Shown: positions 1 through 7,277 of the stretch, one piece after another
Numbering within the stretch: position 1 is the first letter of the stretch
Layout of the letters: the number at the start of each line of letters is the position of its first letter
DNA from: JAGLTN01 sp023135255
GTDB taxonomy: Bacteria; Planctomycetota; Phycisphaerae; Sedimentisphaerales; Anaerobacaceae
Direction: 5' to 3'
Assembly: GCA_030639495.1 (NCBI GenBank)
Contig: DAOWCP010000054.1
Coordinates: 1 to 16,442 of the forward strand
Length of the DNA stretch: 16,442 nt
Translations under genes and position numbers: made by a program
Notes under the pieces: model-generated
Told to the model about the DNA's origin: nothing
The model's input: the letters and a program-made list of their open reading frames with translations, nothing else
The model's database searches: none

Positions 1-1
1 A

Positions 2-289
2 AACCTTAATGAACCAGGCGCAACAAGATATGTTATGACTACACTCATTATTGAAGTAAACTCAAATGTGGATCAGCAAAAAGGCTTTGATTTCTTAAAA
101 GAAAAAAGTTACCCTATAAAAGACTGGCTTACTATCTATTTTGCCGGTCTTACACTCGAAGATATTCAAGGCGATAAAAACCTCAAAAAGATTCAGAATT
201 GTGTCTGTGAAATGTTAAACGAAAAATTGTTTCCAAATACAACACCCCAAATACAACATATTCTGTTTAAGGAATTCGCTATACAATGA
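2..289 (+). CDS. fliL: FliL-like flagellar protein, 3' end only
   Basis: The frame is open from the left edge, so the gene is partial; about 95 residues are visible. It begins NLNEPGATRYVMTTLIIEVN, which matches the FliL pattern of a strand ending in 'R-Y-(L)-hydrophobic', and it ends LFKEFAIQ, the usual C-terminal signature of FliL (typically 'xFTxFVxQ'). FliL is a single-pass inner-membrane protein that surrounds the stator units and supports motor torque; its periplasmic C-terminal domain is the part seen here. The N-terminal membrane helix would lie upstream of the window. An in-frame ATG at 35 exists, but the family match continues upstream of it, so I do not take it as the start. The stop overlaps the start of the next gene (ATGA), indicating translational coupling with fliM. 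Confidence 0.72.
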   Translation, partial: NLNEPGATRYVMTTLIIEVNSNVDQQKGFDFLKEKSYPIKDWLTIYFAGLTLEDIQGDKNLKKIQNCVCEMLNEKLFPNTTPQIQHILFKEFAIQ

Positions 290-1248
290 GCCCTGTCACC
301 AATAATAAACTTTCCAGAGAAAAGCTTCAGGCATTATTCCTGCAATATACCGATTCTGATACTTCACATGAGCCATCAGACGAGAAGATCAGCGAATACG
401 ATTTTTACAAACCGCACTATTTTAATAAAGAACAAATGGCTCTGCTTGATAATTACTCCGAAACATTGAGTTCTTTTCTGGCAGATGAATTTTCAAACAT
501 GTGCAACAATCAGTTCAATGCCAAAATAACCTCTATCACTGAGATTTTTTCTGAAAACTTGATAAACACCTCTCAGGATGAAAAAATGCCCTACAATCTG
601 GCTATCCAAAATAATGCATCAGGGGACATATCAGGTTTTTTATCAATACCTCCCGAATCAGCACGATTGTGGACAACCCAGCTTCTCGGTGAAACAGAAC
701 CTGCTGAATCTGATCAACTTTCTGACCTTGAATTATCTCTTTTAATTGAAATTGCAACATCATTTATCAAAGCTTTCTCGGATTCGCATTCAAGCGTTAA
801 CTGCCAACCTGTTTCAGAGACTCTAAGTCGATCAGTACCAATACCGCTCGACAACTGCATAGAAATGTCTAAAATAATTTTTGAGCTTAGCAATGAAGAT
901 GGAAAAAACAATTCTCAGGCAAGTTTCGTCCTTTTCTCATCCTGCCTTAACTCAATAGCAGGCAAACTGGATATTACTGGTGACCAAAATGCCGGACAAG
1001 ACTGCAAACAACTGATTATTGAACACTTTAAAAGCCAGCAGGTTAACATAGTTGGAAATTTCGCAAAAATAAAACTCACGGTAGAAGACATGATGAACCT
1101 TCAAACTGATGATGTAATATTGCTCGACAAAAAAGTCGGGCAACCAATCGACCTGTCCATTAACGGCAAAAGGATTTTTCAGGCACAACCCGTGCAATGT
1201 GAAGATTCATATGGCGTCGTAATTACAAAAATATTAACTAAAGCATAA
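286..1248 (+). CDS. fliM: Flagellar motor switch protein FliM
   Basis: A protein of 320 residues, close to the usual FliM length. The N-terminus contains LSREKLQALF (about 8-17), which resembles the FliM motif that binds phosphorylated CheY. It is followed by YDFYKPHYFNKEQ (about 38-50), the typical entry to the FliM middle (CheC-like) domain. The last 75 residues form a SpoA/surface-presentation domain, with 'LTVEDMMNLQTDDVILLDK' followed by 'PIDLSINGKRIFQA'. FliM forms the cytoplasmic C-ring with FliG and FliN and sets rotation direction. The middle domain is divergent. The ATG overlaps the stop of the fliL-like gene and fliN starts 14 nt after the stop, so the three are one operon. The order and the paired SpoA proteins argue for FliM rather than an injectisome SctQ. 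Confidence 0.85.
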   Translation: MSPVTNNKLSREKLQALFLQYTDSDTSHEPSDEKISEYDFYKPHYFNKEQMALLDNYSETLSSFLADEFSNMCNNQFNAKITSITEIFSENLINTSQDEKMPYNLAIQNNASGDISGFLSIPPESARLWTTQLLGETEPAESDQLSDLELSLLIEIATSFIKAFSDSHSSVNCQPVSETLSRSVPIPLDNCIEMSKIIFELSNEDGKNNSQASFVLFSSCLNSIAGKLDITGDQNAGQDCKQLIIEHFKSQQVNIVGNFAKIKLTVEDMMNLQTDDVILLDKKVGQPIDLSINGKRIFQAQPVQCEDSYGVVITKILTKA

Positions 1249-1262
1249 AAGGAAGTTCCAAG

Positions 1263-1658
1263 ATGGCAGAAACAACAGAAACAGTTGAAGAAAAACAACA
1301 AGCGTCGGATGCCGAGACACAAGAACAATCTAAAACTTCTGCACAGTCTGTAGAATTCGAACAAGCTGGTGAGTCTGTCGCAAAGGGTCCCGGCAGCAGC
1401 ATAGATCTTTTACTTGATATGGAAGCAGAAATAACCGTCTCAATAGGCAAAACCCAAATACCGATAAAACAACTTCTACAGCTTACGCCGGGGTCGGTAA
1501 TAAAACTTCAAAAAAATATTGAGGAACCTGTCGACCTTTATCTCAACGAATCCAGATTCGCCACCGGCAGTATCGTTGTAGTCGAAGATTCTTTTGCTAT
1601 AAAAATAAACGATGTGCTCAATGTAACAAACCCGGACTCTCAACAGCAGGAGCAATAA
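1263..1658 (+). CDS. fliN: Flagellar motor switch protein FliN
   Basis: A protein of 131 residues. The first 45 or so are Gln/Glu/Thr-rich and probably disordered. The rest is a SpoA domain of the FliN type: LLLDMEAEITVSIGKTQ, then 'IPIKQLLQLTPGSVIKL', 'EPVDLYLNESRFATGSIVVV' and an 'F-A-I-K-I' strand. FliN stacks under FliM in the C-ring and binds the FliH-FliI export complex. A good ribosome-binding site (AAAGGAAG, around 1247-1255) precedes the ATG. The C-terminus is a short Gln-rich tail (SQQQEQ); CAG/CAA-like sequence continues just past the stop, which suggests the tail length is drifting. flhA follows 26 nt after the stop. Confidence 0.87.
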   Translation: MAETTETVEEKQQASDAETQEQSKTSAQSVEFEQAGESVAKGPGSSIDLLLDMEAEITVSIGKTQIPIKQLLQLTPGSVIKLQKNIEEPVDLYLNESRFATGSIVVVEDSFAIKINDVLNVTNPDSQQQEQ

Positions 1659-1684
1659 CAGCAACAGATTGACAAGGAATATCA

Positions 1685-3805
1685 ATGCCGACATCTGATA
1701 ATATAATCAATCATTCAAAGCTTAGCAGCTCGATAATAAAACACAGCAACATCATTCTTGCCGCAGCCATAGTAATGGTACTCGCAACCCTGCTGATACC
1801 TTTGCCAACATGGATTCTTGACTTGCTGATAGCATGCAGTATATCATCTTCAATAGCAGTACTGATAATTACTCTTGCTTCTAAAGAAGCCCTCGAATTA
1901 TCAACCTTCCCTTCGCTTCTGTTATTCGCAACTCTATTCAGACTATCCCTGAACGTTGCATCAACAAGGCTTATTCTGTTACAGGGAAATGCAGGAAAGG
2001 TCATCCAGGCTTTTGGTGAATTCGTTGCAGGCGGCTCTGTCATCGTTGGTATTATCATCTTCTTAATACTCGTCATAATACAGTTTATAGTTATCACAAA
2101 AGGTGCTTCCAGGATTGGTGAAGTATCCGCAAGATTTACTCTCGACGCAATGCCCGGAAAACAAATGGCCATTGATGCCGACCTGAATGCCGGCGCAATA
2201 ACAGAAGCACAGGCAAACGAAAGGCGTTCAAAAATAGTAAAAGAAAGTGAATTCTACGGTGCTATGGATGGTGCCATGAAATTCATTAGCGGCGACGCGA
2301 AAGCTGGTTTGATAATCACCATCATAAATATCGTCGGCGGTATCATGATGGGATACAAAAATGGTATGGACATCGCCGTTGCTTTGAAAACTTATTCTAT
2401 ACTTTCAATCGGTGACGGTCTGGTAAGCCAGATACCTTCCATTGTTATCTCGCTCAGCTCAGGTTTCCTCGTAACAAAAATAACTTCTAAACAAAGCCTT
2501 GGTCAGGACCTTTCTACCCAGTTCTTAATGAAAGGTCAGCCGCTGATCGTAGCCGGAATAATAATCGGTGCTATGTCATTAGTGCCGGGATTACCCGCAC
2601 TGCCATTTCTGGTATTAGGCGGAATTTGTGCGACAATCGGAATAAATGTCAATAAATCAAAGAAAGCAGTTGATAGTAAAAAGAAAACCGATGCTCAACC
2701 AACAAAGAATGAGCAACCAGTCGAAGAGCTTCTCGATATCGACAAAGTCTCTGTGAGTGTAGGGGTTCGCCTGATTGGTATGGTCGACCCAAGAAAAGGC
2801 AGCTCAATATTCGACCGCATTGGCGCACTAAGAAGACGCTTTGCCCAGCAGCTCGGTATTATTATTCCGCTCGTCAGGCTAAAAGACGACATAGCACTTG
2901 AACCTACTGCTTATGAAATACGTATCAGCGACCACACTGTTGCAAAAGGAAAATTAGAAACAGACATGTTCCTCGCAATGGATTCAGGCACCACCCAGAT
3001 GCCCATCGAAGGAATAAAAACTACCGAACCAGTCTATGGTCTGCCTGCTCTGTGGATAACAAAAGCAAACAAAGAAAAAGCTGAGCTAAGCGGATACACC
3101 ATAATAGACCCGGAATCCGTATTCATCACTCATCTTTCAGAGACTCTGAAAAAGCATGCTCACGAACTTATCACACGTGAAGATGTTCAGATGCTTGTCG
3201 ATAGATTAAGAAAAACTCAACCTTCACTTGTTGGCGAAGTTATTGGCGAACTCGTCTCAATTGGTCTGCTGCAGAGAGTTTTGAAGAACCTCCTCGCTAA
3301 CTCAATACCTGTCAAAGAAATTACTGCAATACTCGAATCTCTTGGTGAAAATGCACCAAAGACCAAAAATGCTGAAACTCTAACCGAATTGGTAAGGAAA
3401 TCCTTAAGCCGAACAATAACTGAGCAATACAAAGATCAAAATGGTAAGATACAGGCCATCACTCTTGAACCTGTCCTCGAACATCAGATGACTGCCTCAC
3501 TGCAGCAGCAACCCAATGGACTAATGAACCTTTCATTACCCGCTGATACTGCCATGGAAATAAGCAAAAATATTGCGATGGCATGGAAGAAACTCATGGA
3601 AAATGGTGTTGAAAAGGTCGTTTTACTATGCGATTCAAGATTAAGGTCTTCCTTAGCTTCCATGCTGGCGAGAACCGTTCCACCGCTGGCCGTAATTGCA
3701 TATGATGAAATCGTACTATCAGCAGAGATCGAACCGCTTGAAACAATTAACATCCAGCAGACAGAATTGATGACAGACAATACGCCTCAATTGGCAGGAG
3801 TTTAG
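1685..3805 (+). CDS. flhA: Flagellar type III export gate protein FlhA
   Basis: A protein of 706 residues, normal for FlhA. The N-terminal half (about 20-320) has hydrophobic helices and the FHIPEP-family signature around RIGEVSARFTLDAMPGKQ (143-160). Charged residues known to matter for proton-driven export appear conserved: R86 in LFRLSLN, K199 and D204 in KFISGD, and D244 in SIGDG. These correspond to Salmonella R94, K203, D208 and D249. A charged linker (about 323-350) leads to the cytoplasmic domain, which starts at SVSVGVRLIGMVD and in the family forms a nonameric ring that receives substrate-chaperone complexes. Start: ATG with AAGGA upstream. The coding frame looks intact. Flagellar rather than virulence-type export is inferred from the adjacent fliM, fliN and fliA. 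Confidence 0.95.
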   Translation: MPTSDNIINHSKLSSSIIKHSNIILAAAIVMVLATLLIPLPTWILDLLIACSISSSIAVLIITLASKEALELSTFPSLLLFATLFRLSLNVASTRLILLQGNAGKVIQAFGEFVAGGSVIVGIIIFLILVIIQFIVITKGASRIGEVSARFTLDAMPGKQMAIDADLNAGAITEAQANERRSKIVKESEFYGAMDGAMKFISGDAKAGLIITIINIVGGIMMGYKNGMDIAVALKTYSILSIGDGLVSQIPSIVISLSSGFLVTKITSKQSLGQDLSTQFLMKGQPLIVAGIIIGAMSLVPGLPALPFLVLGGICATIGINVNKSKKAVDSKKKTDAQPTKNEQPVEELLDIDKVSVSVGVRLIGMVDPRKGSSIFDRIGALRRRFAQQLGIIIPLVRLKDDIALEPTAYEIRISDHTVAKGKLETDMFLAMDSGTTQMPIEGIKTTEPVYGLPALWITKANKEKAELSGYTIIDPESVFITHLSETLKKHAHELITREDVQMLVDRLRKTQPSLVGEVIGELVSIGLLQRVLKNLLANSIPVKEITAILESLGENAPKTKNAETLTELVRKSLSRTITEQYKDQNGKIQAITLEPVLEHQMTASLQQQPNGLMNLSLPADTAMEISKNIAMAWKKLMENGVEKVVLLCDSRLRSSLASMLARTVPPLAVIAYDEIVLSAEIEPLETINIQQTELMTDNTPQLAGV

Positions 3806-3843
3806 TTAATTATGACAATTATTGTTGAAGGAATATTTTAGTT

Positions 3844-4083
3844 ATGCCGTTACAGACCAAACCAGCAGCTATTAAAATGAGCGTATTAGCGTTTTTCCTC
3901 GTTGCAATAATAGGGCAATGTTATGGCGTATCTTCGTTTTATTGCTGCAAAAGAGCTATGCTCGCAGCAATAGCATCATATGTCGTAACAACTTTATTCA
4001 TTAAAGTTGTTAATTTCGTTTTACTTAACGCAATGATTGATAAAGAAGTTGACAAACAAAGGGAATTTAGCAATGACAACTAA
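3844..4083 (+). CDS. Small two-helix membrane protein between flhA and fliA
   Basis: An unrecognised protein of 79 residues. It has two hydrophobic stretches, about residues 12-32 (MSVLAFFLVAII...) and 38-62 (RAMLAAIASYVVTTLF...), ending in a short charged tail (KEVDKQREFSNDN). It has three Cys, two of them adjacent (FYCCKR) at the loop between the helices. The start is supported by GAAGGA at 3827-3832, 11 nt upstream, a little far but usable. The 3' end overlaps the sigma-factor start by 11 nt, suggesting coupled translation. It occupies the place where many bacteria have flhF and flhG. It could be a small membrane adaptor of the export apparatus, but nothing in the sequence proves that. Confidence 0.6.
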   Translation: MPLQTKPAAIKMSVLAFFLVAIIGQCYGVSSFYCCKRAMLAAIASYVVTTLFIKVVNFVLLNAMIDKEVDKQREFSNDN

Positions 4084-4876
4084 TGTTAAAAACATCCCGA
4101 ACACTGACACTCTTACCGGTCATAAAAAACCGGAATATTTGAAATCCATTGCGCTGCGCACATATAGCCGAACCCAAAAACCTTCTCAAAATGATGAGCG
4201 TATCACGGAATTGCTACCTATGGTTCCCTATGTTGCAAGGAAGGTAACTACATATTTAAAACCGCCGTTAACTTTTGAAGACATAGTATCTGCCGGAGTA
4301 GTAGGACTCGTCAAAGCTGCCAAAGATTACAACGCAAAATTCAATACCGAGTTCAAAACTTATGCATATATAAGAATAAAAGGCGCTATACTCGACGAAC
4401 TGAGAAGTTGGTCATTTATTTCTGCAAATGCTGAAAAACAAATAAAAAATGCGACTGAAGCAGGCAAACAGATTACCAATCAGACAAGCGTGCCGCCAAC
4501 CGACGATATGCTTGCAAAAAAACTTGGAATATCAACCAAAAAGCTATACCAGATATTTGATAACGCAAGAGTGCAAAATTTTGTATCTATTGACAACACC
4601 TCAGATTCACAAGACTCACAAATATCATTAAAAAACATCCTTGCTGTTTCCAAACCGAATTCACCTTCACAACAACTTGAAAAAACAGAATTACTAAATG
4701 ACCTGACAAATGCCATAAAACAACTGACAGGCAGACAAAGAAAGGTTATTGTTTTATATTACCAGCAGCAGTTAACAATGAAACAGGTCGCTGAAGTACT
4801 GGAAATCACCGAGTCACGTGTCAGCCAGCTGCATTCAAGTGCATTATTTTATTTATCTTCTAAATTGGAGAAATAA
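4073..4876 (+). CDS. fliA: Flagellar RNA polymerase sigma factor (FliA/sigma-28 family)
   Basis: A protein of 267 residues that directs RNA polymerase to late flagellar promoters. Region 2 is clear at about residues 40-115: LTFEDIVSAGVVGLVKAA, then 'FKTYAYIRIKGAILDELRSW', which carries the YA-IRI-GA-LDELR pattern typical of FliA/WhiG sigma factors. Region 3 lies around DDMLAKKLGIS. Region 4 is the C-terminal helix-turn-helix, QLTGRQRKVIVLYYQQQLTM then 'VAEVLEITESRVSQLHSSAL'. I start at ATG 4073 because AAAGGGAA at 4058-4065 sits 8 nt upstream; a TTG at 4037 would add 12 residues without a ribosome-binding site. It is embedded in the flagellar operon and could be held in check by a FlgM-type anti-sigma factor. 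Confidence 0.9.
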   Translation: MTTNVKNIPNTDTLTGHKKPEYLKSIALRTYSRTQKPSQNDERITELLPMVPYVARKVTTYLKPPLTFEDIVSAGVVGLVKAAKDYNAKFNTEFKTYAYIRIKGAILDELRSWSFISANAEKQIKNATEAGKQITNQTSVPPTDDMLAKKLGISTKKLYQIFDNARVQNFVSIDNTSDSQDSQISLKNILAVSKPNSPSQQLEKTELLNDLTNAIKQLTGRQRKVIVLYYQQQLTMKQVAEVLEITESRVSQLHSSALFYLSSKLEK

Positions 4877-4879
4877 AAC

Positions 4880-5086
4880 ATGGCAATCAATGACATTAAT
4901 ATTATCAGCCCGGTAGAATCTTCACAGAACATTATTATTCCACAAAAAAAGAAAGAAAAAAAGAAGAAAGAACAAAACCTCAAAAAATCGGCTGACAATA
5001 TCGAAGATGAGCAGAATACCCCTGAAAATGATCACCAGGCTATAATGGCTGATAACGATGAACACCTGTTAGACTTTAAGGCTTAA
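4880..5086 (+). CDS. Small Lys-rich protein downstream of fliA
   Basis: An unrecognised protein of 68 residues, very hydrophilic and probably disordered. It has a short N-terminal segment (MAINDINIISPVES), a basic block QKKKEKKKKEQNLKK around 22-36, an acidic middle, and a C-terminus HLLDFKA. The start is supported by GGAG at 4867-4870, 9 nt upstream, and lies only 3 nt after the sigma-factor stop, so it belongs to the operon. My impression is that small proteins with a basic block and a short hydrophobic C-terminal strand sit beside flagellar sigma factors in other bacteria too; this is recollection, not a search result. Confidence 0.6.
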   Translation: MAINDINIISPVESSQNIIIPQKKKEKKKKEQNLKKSADNIEDEQNTPENDHQAIMADNDEHLLDFKA

Positions 5087-5118
5087 ACCAAAAACGCTAT
5101 TAATACTCAGGAAAAAAA

Positions 5119-5385
5119 ATGGCAAAGACTACCACAAAAATATTCAAAAAAGGCTCTTTGGATTTTAAAGGCCCTGTTAAAATAGACAGTATGCAGACTG
5201 GGGATTCTACAGCAGGGATACCAAATAATCATACTCAACTATCTGCGGATGCAAAAGCTGTTATTGTGGAAAATCATGAAGACTTCTCTATTATAGAAAT
5301 TACATGCAACTGTGGTGAAAAATTATATTTGAGATGTAACTATCCTCAAACAATTGAAAAAGAAATCGCAGCAACACAAAAATAA
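5119..5385 (+). CDS. 88-residue protein with a CxCG...C motif
   Basis: Not recognised. The N-terminal half (MAKTTTKIFKKGSLDFKG...) looks flexible. The C-terminal half reads as alternating beta strands, AKAVIVENHEDFSIIEITCN then 'CGEKLYLRC', with Cys at 63, 65 and 73. The CxCG plus later Cys could bind a metal, possibly as a dimer because only three Cys are present, or could be a redox site. AGG at 5108-5110 precedes the ATG. It lies 32 nt after the Lys-rich gene and 13 nt before the lipoprotein gene, within the flagellar operon. Function unknown. Confidence 0.6.
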   Translation: MAKTTTKIFKKGSLDFKGPVKIDSMQTGDSTAGIPNNHTQLSADAKAVIVENHEDFSIIEITCNCGEKLYLRCNYPQTIEKEIAATQK

Positions 5386-5398
5386 AAAAGGAGAAAAA

Positions 5399-6016
5399 AT
5401 GTTATCCTTAAAAAAAGTTATCACTTTCATTGTCGTTTGTACCTGGCTTTGTGTACTTAGCGGCTGTAATGAATCAAATAAGGCCCCCGCAATGGATTCT
5501 GTTGTGGATTCATTTTCAAGCCCCAAAGGAGCTTTTAAAGCTGAATCCAATGCCGCAAAATATGACCAGAGTGCACAAGCAGATACTTCCTTAGACTCTG
5601 CGATTGAACTATCTGAAAAATATGTCCTGCTTTCTGAAGAATGCGCAAAACTCAAAGAAAAGAACAAAAATATAACTGACGAAAACCAAAAATTTAAAGA
5701 AAAGAACACTTCTTCGCAAACTCAACTCGATCAAACAAAAAAAGAGCTTTCCGAAGCAAATGACCTTCTTGTCGAAATGCGTATTGAGCTGAATAACTGG
5801 AAAGTTGACATTCTTGGATTCCGCGATGAAATGCGAGACGCCGAGAAAGCCCAGTTGGAAGCACTTTTCAAAATATTAACAATACTCGGAGGGCAAACTA
5901 ACACTACTGCCATAGAAACAACGCCTCCAGCAGAAACTATTCAAAAAGAAAATATCGAACAACAAAACGTACGGACTCCGGATAAAACAAATAATGCTGC
6001 AGAAAACAATTCGTAG
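5399..6016 (+). CDS. Coiled-coil lipoprotein of the flagellar operon
   Basis: A lipoprotein of 205 residues. The N-terminus is a lipoprotein signal: Lys at 5-6, a hydrophobic core, then the lipobox L20-S21-G22-C23, so the mature protein should be lipid-anchored at C23. Residues about 66-157 are rich in Glu, Lys, Leu and Gln in a heptad-like pattern (LSEECAKLKEKNKNITDENQ...) and probably form a long coiled coil ending near 'EALFKILTILGG'. The tail is Thr/Asn/Glu-rich and unstructured. I start at ATG 5399, which has AAGGAG 5 nt upstream; a TTG at 5354 would spoil the signal peptide. Its place in the operon suggests an envelope role around the motor or rod, but no known flagellar family was recognised. 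Confidence 0.75.
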   Translation: MLSLKKVITFIVVCTWLCVLSGCNESNKAPAMDSVVDSFSSPKGAFKAESNAAKYDQSAQADTSLDSAIELSEKYVLLSEECAKLKEKNKNITDENQKFKEKNTSSQTQLDQTKKELSEANDLLVEMRIELNNWKVDILGFRDEMRDAEKAQLEALFKILTILGGQTNTTAIETTPPAETIQKENIEQQNVRTPDKTNNAAENNS

Positions 6017-6053
6017 CAGGAAAATAAAATAACTAATACTACAGGACAAGAAA

Positions 6054-6686
6054 ATGAATAAATTCACAAAAATAATGCTCTTAACGCCTCTGTTTTTATT
6101 GCAAGGCTGTAACAACGGCAGTTCAACCATGCCTAATGCGATCCATTATTACCTTAACCCGGGCAAAAGCCTCCTGCAAACCGGCAGAGTTGCAATTATC
6201 GAATTAGCTAACCAATCCGATTACCCCGACATTTCTTATGATATAACTAATTCGCTCTACAGATCGCTTCAAAAGACACAGCTCTTCGGCCTTACTGTTA
6301 TTTCAAAAGAAAACTCTATCTGGAATGATTTGCAAATAAAGGCCAATGACAAATATACACTCAAGCAGCTTTCCGAAATCAGAAAAAAAATAAATTGCAA
6401 TGCTATACTAACCGGAACTATAACGCAATACACCCCCTACCCACACACCACCGTTGCACTTAGCCTTAGACTTACAGACCTCAGAGACGGCAAATTAATC
6501 TGGGCTATGGAACAGATATTCGACACCTCCGATAAAACTACTGAATCCCGAATAAAAAAATATCTCAGGGCGCAAAACAACAAGAAAACAAACACACTCG
6601 ACGAAAAATTGATTACCATAAGCCCTGTTAAATTCATAGATTTCGTAACTTATGAAGTTGCAAGCACAATGCTCGAAAGAAAATAA
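6054..6686 (+). CDS. Lipoprotein with CsgG/TolB-N-like pattern, flagellar operon
   Basis: A lipoprotein of 210 residues. A short signal ends in the lipobox L16-Q17-G18-C19. The body has the order seen in CsgG/TolB-N-type lipoproteins: a strand GRVAIIELANQSD, a helix 'ITNSLYRSLQKTQLFGLTVI', a region ending in 'CNAILTGTITQYTPYPHTTV' and a strand pair LRLTDLRDGKLIWAMEQIFD. The pattern 'A-I-L-x-G-T-I-T-x-Y' followed by 'D-x-x-D-G-x-L-I-W' is the strongest hint. Proteins of this fold often sit at the outer membrane and form rings or assist assembly; FlgO, FlgP and FlgT-like proteins are flagellar examples. The similarity is by pattern only. AGGA about 10 nt upstream supports the ATG. It follows the coiled-coil lipoprotein by 37 nt, and the two may act together. 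Confidence 0.72.
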   Translation: MNKFTKIMLLTPLFLLQGCNNGSSTMPNAIHYYLNPGKSLLQTGRVAIIELANQSDYPDISYDITNSLYRSLQKTQLFGLTVISKENSIWNDLQIKANDKYTLKQLSEIRKKINCNAILTGTITQYTPYPHTTVALSLRLTDLRDGKLIWAMEQIFDTSDKTTESRIKKYLRAQNNKKTNTLDEKLITISPVKFIDFVTYEVASTMLERK

Positions 6687-6779
6687 ATAAAAAATGCAGA
6701 AAAAAATAAAAAGGTATTTAAGTTTCTTTAAAAAACTGCGAGAATAAGTGTGTAGAACTAAAAGCGTGAGAGTAAAAAT

Positions 6780-7052
6780 ATGATAAATTCAGTTAATAAC
6801 GATAAAATACAGAACCTGCTGACACAGCAAACAGCAAATCAGACAAAGAAATCTGTTGCTAAGCCTGAAACAGGTAAAAACGCTGAATTGCAGGCGAACT
6901 TTGCGTCTTTGATCGAAAAAGCAATCCAGGCAGATTCGCAACAAAACCCTGACGCTGTGCAAAACGCAAAAAAGCTCCTGCTCTCTGGAGAGTTGGATAA
7001 CATTGAAAATATACGAAAAGCTGCACAAAATATTATCGATTTCGGTATTTAA
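6780..7052 (+). CDS. Small flagellar-operon protein, possibly FlgM-like
   Basis: A protein of 90 residues, the last gene before the operon terminator. The first 45 residues are Gln/Asn/Lys-rich and likely disordered. The second half is helical: ELQANFASLIEKAIQAD, then AVQNAKKLLLSGELDNIENI and 'RKAAQNIIDFGI'. The pattern 'AK-L-x-SGELD-x-xENI-xxAAxNI' recalls the FlgM C-terminus ('IKxAIxxGxYxVDxxKIAxxL'), which binds sigma-28, and an operon with fliA would suit an anti-sigma factor. The match is weak; a flagellar chaperone or a rod or filament accessory protein remains possible. GAGAG just upstream of the ATG gives a modest ribosome-binding site. A loose candidate -10 (GCGAGAATAA, 6738-6747) lies in the 93-nt gap before it. 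Confidence 0.65.
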   Translation: MINSVNNDKIQNLLTQQTANQTKKSVAKPETGKNAELQANFASLIEKAIQADSQQNPDAVQNAKKLLLSGELDNIENIRKAAQNIIDFGI

Positions 7053-7112
7053 AATCAGAAAGGCAAGACCACGGACGGTCTGAAAATTGTCTAAATGGAT
7101 TTTTTAGAATTC

Positions 7113-7161
7113 AGCGAGATATATTTGTCGGTCAGATCCGCTTATGTGTCTCGCTTTTTTT
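7113..7161 (+). terminator. Intrinsic terminator of the flagellar operon
   Basis: AGCGAGATATAT (7113-7124) pairs with ATGTGTCTCGCT (7144-7155), a 12-bp stem with two G-U pairs. A small inner CGG/CCG pairing (7129-7131 with 7138-7140) lies in the loop, and seven T follow at 7155-7161. The T-run exists only on the + strand side, so it acts on transcripts arriving from the flagellar genes. Confidence 0.85.
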
Positions 7162-7173
7162 ATATATACTGAC

Positions 7174-7268
7174 CCCAATTGAATTTTCTCGTTTATCCGC
7201 GGGTAAATAACTTGAAAATAACAAGTTACGGATTTATTCGCGGACATTTCTTAGCTTTCAAGGGTATA
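7174..7268. repeat. 95-nt dispersed repeat, copy 1
   Basis: This 95-nt block aligns without gaps to 9893-9987 at about 70 of 95 positions by eye. The ends are conserved best: CCCAATTGAA on the left and TTAGCTTTCAAGGGTATA on the right. The right end read in reverse (CCCTTGAA) resembles the left end with 2 nt missing, giving imperfect inverted termini. Inside, TATCCGCGGGTAAATAACTTG and a region ending CAAGTTACGGATTTATTCGCGG form an inverted repeat. It lies between the flagellar operon terminator and a convergent minus-strand ORF. It could be a MITE-like or REP-like element; I see no target duplication. Confidence 0.7.
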
Positions 7269-7277
7269 AAAACAACA

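Noticed and set aside
3812..3841. Nine-codon frame (MTIIVEGIF) with GGAG upstream, between flhA and the small membrane protein
   Set aside because: Too short to support and it contains the ribosome-binding site of the next gene; more likely chance.
4037..4072. TTG start giving a 12-residue longer sigma factor
   Set aside because: No ribosome-binding site; the ATG at 4073 has AAAGGGAA at good distance.
6717..6747. Sigma-28-type promoter (TTAAGTTT ... GCGAGAATAA) before the 90-residue gene
   Set aside because: The spacing and -10 depart from the TAAA-N15-GCCGATAA consensus; kept only as a remark under that gene.
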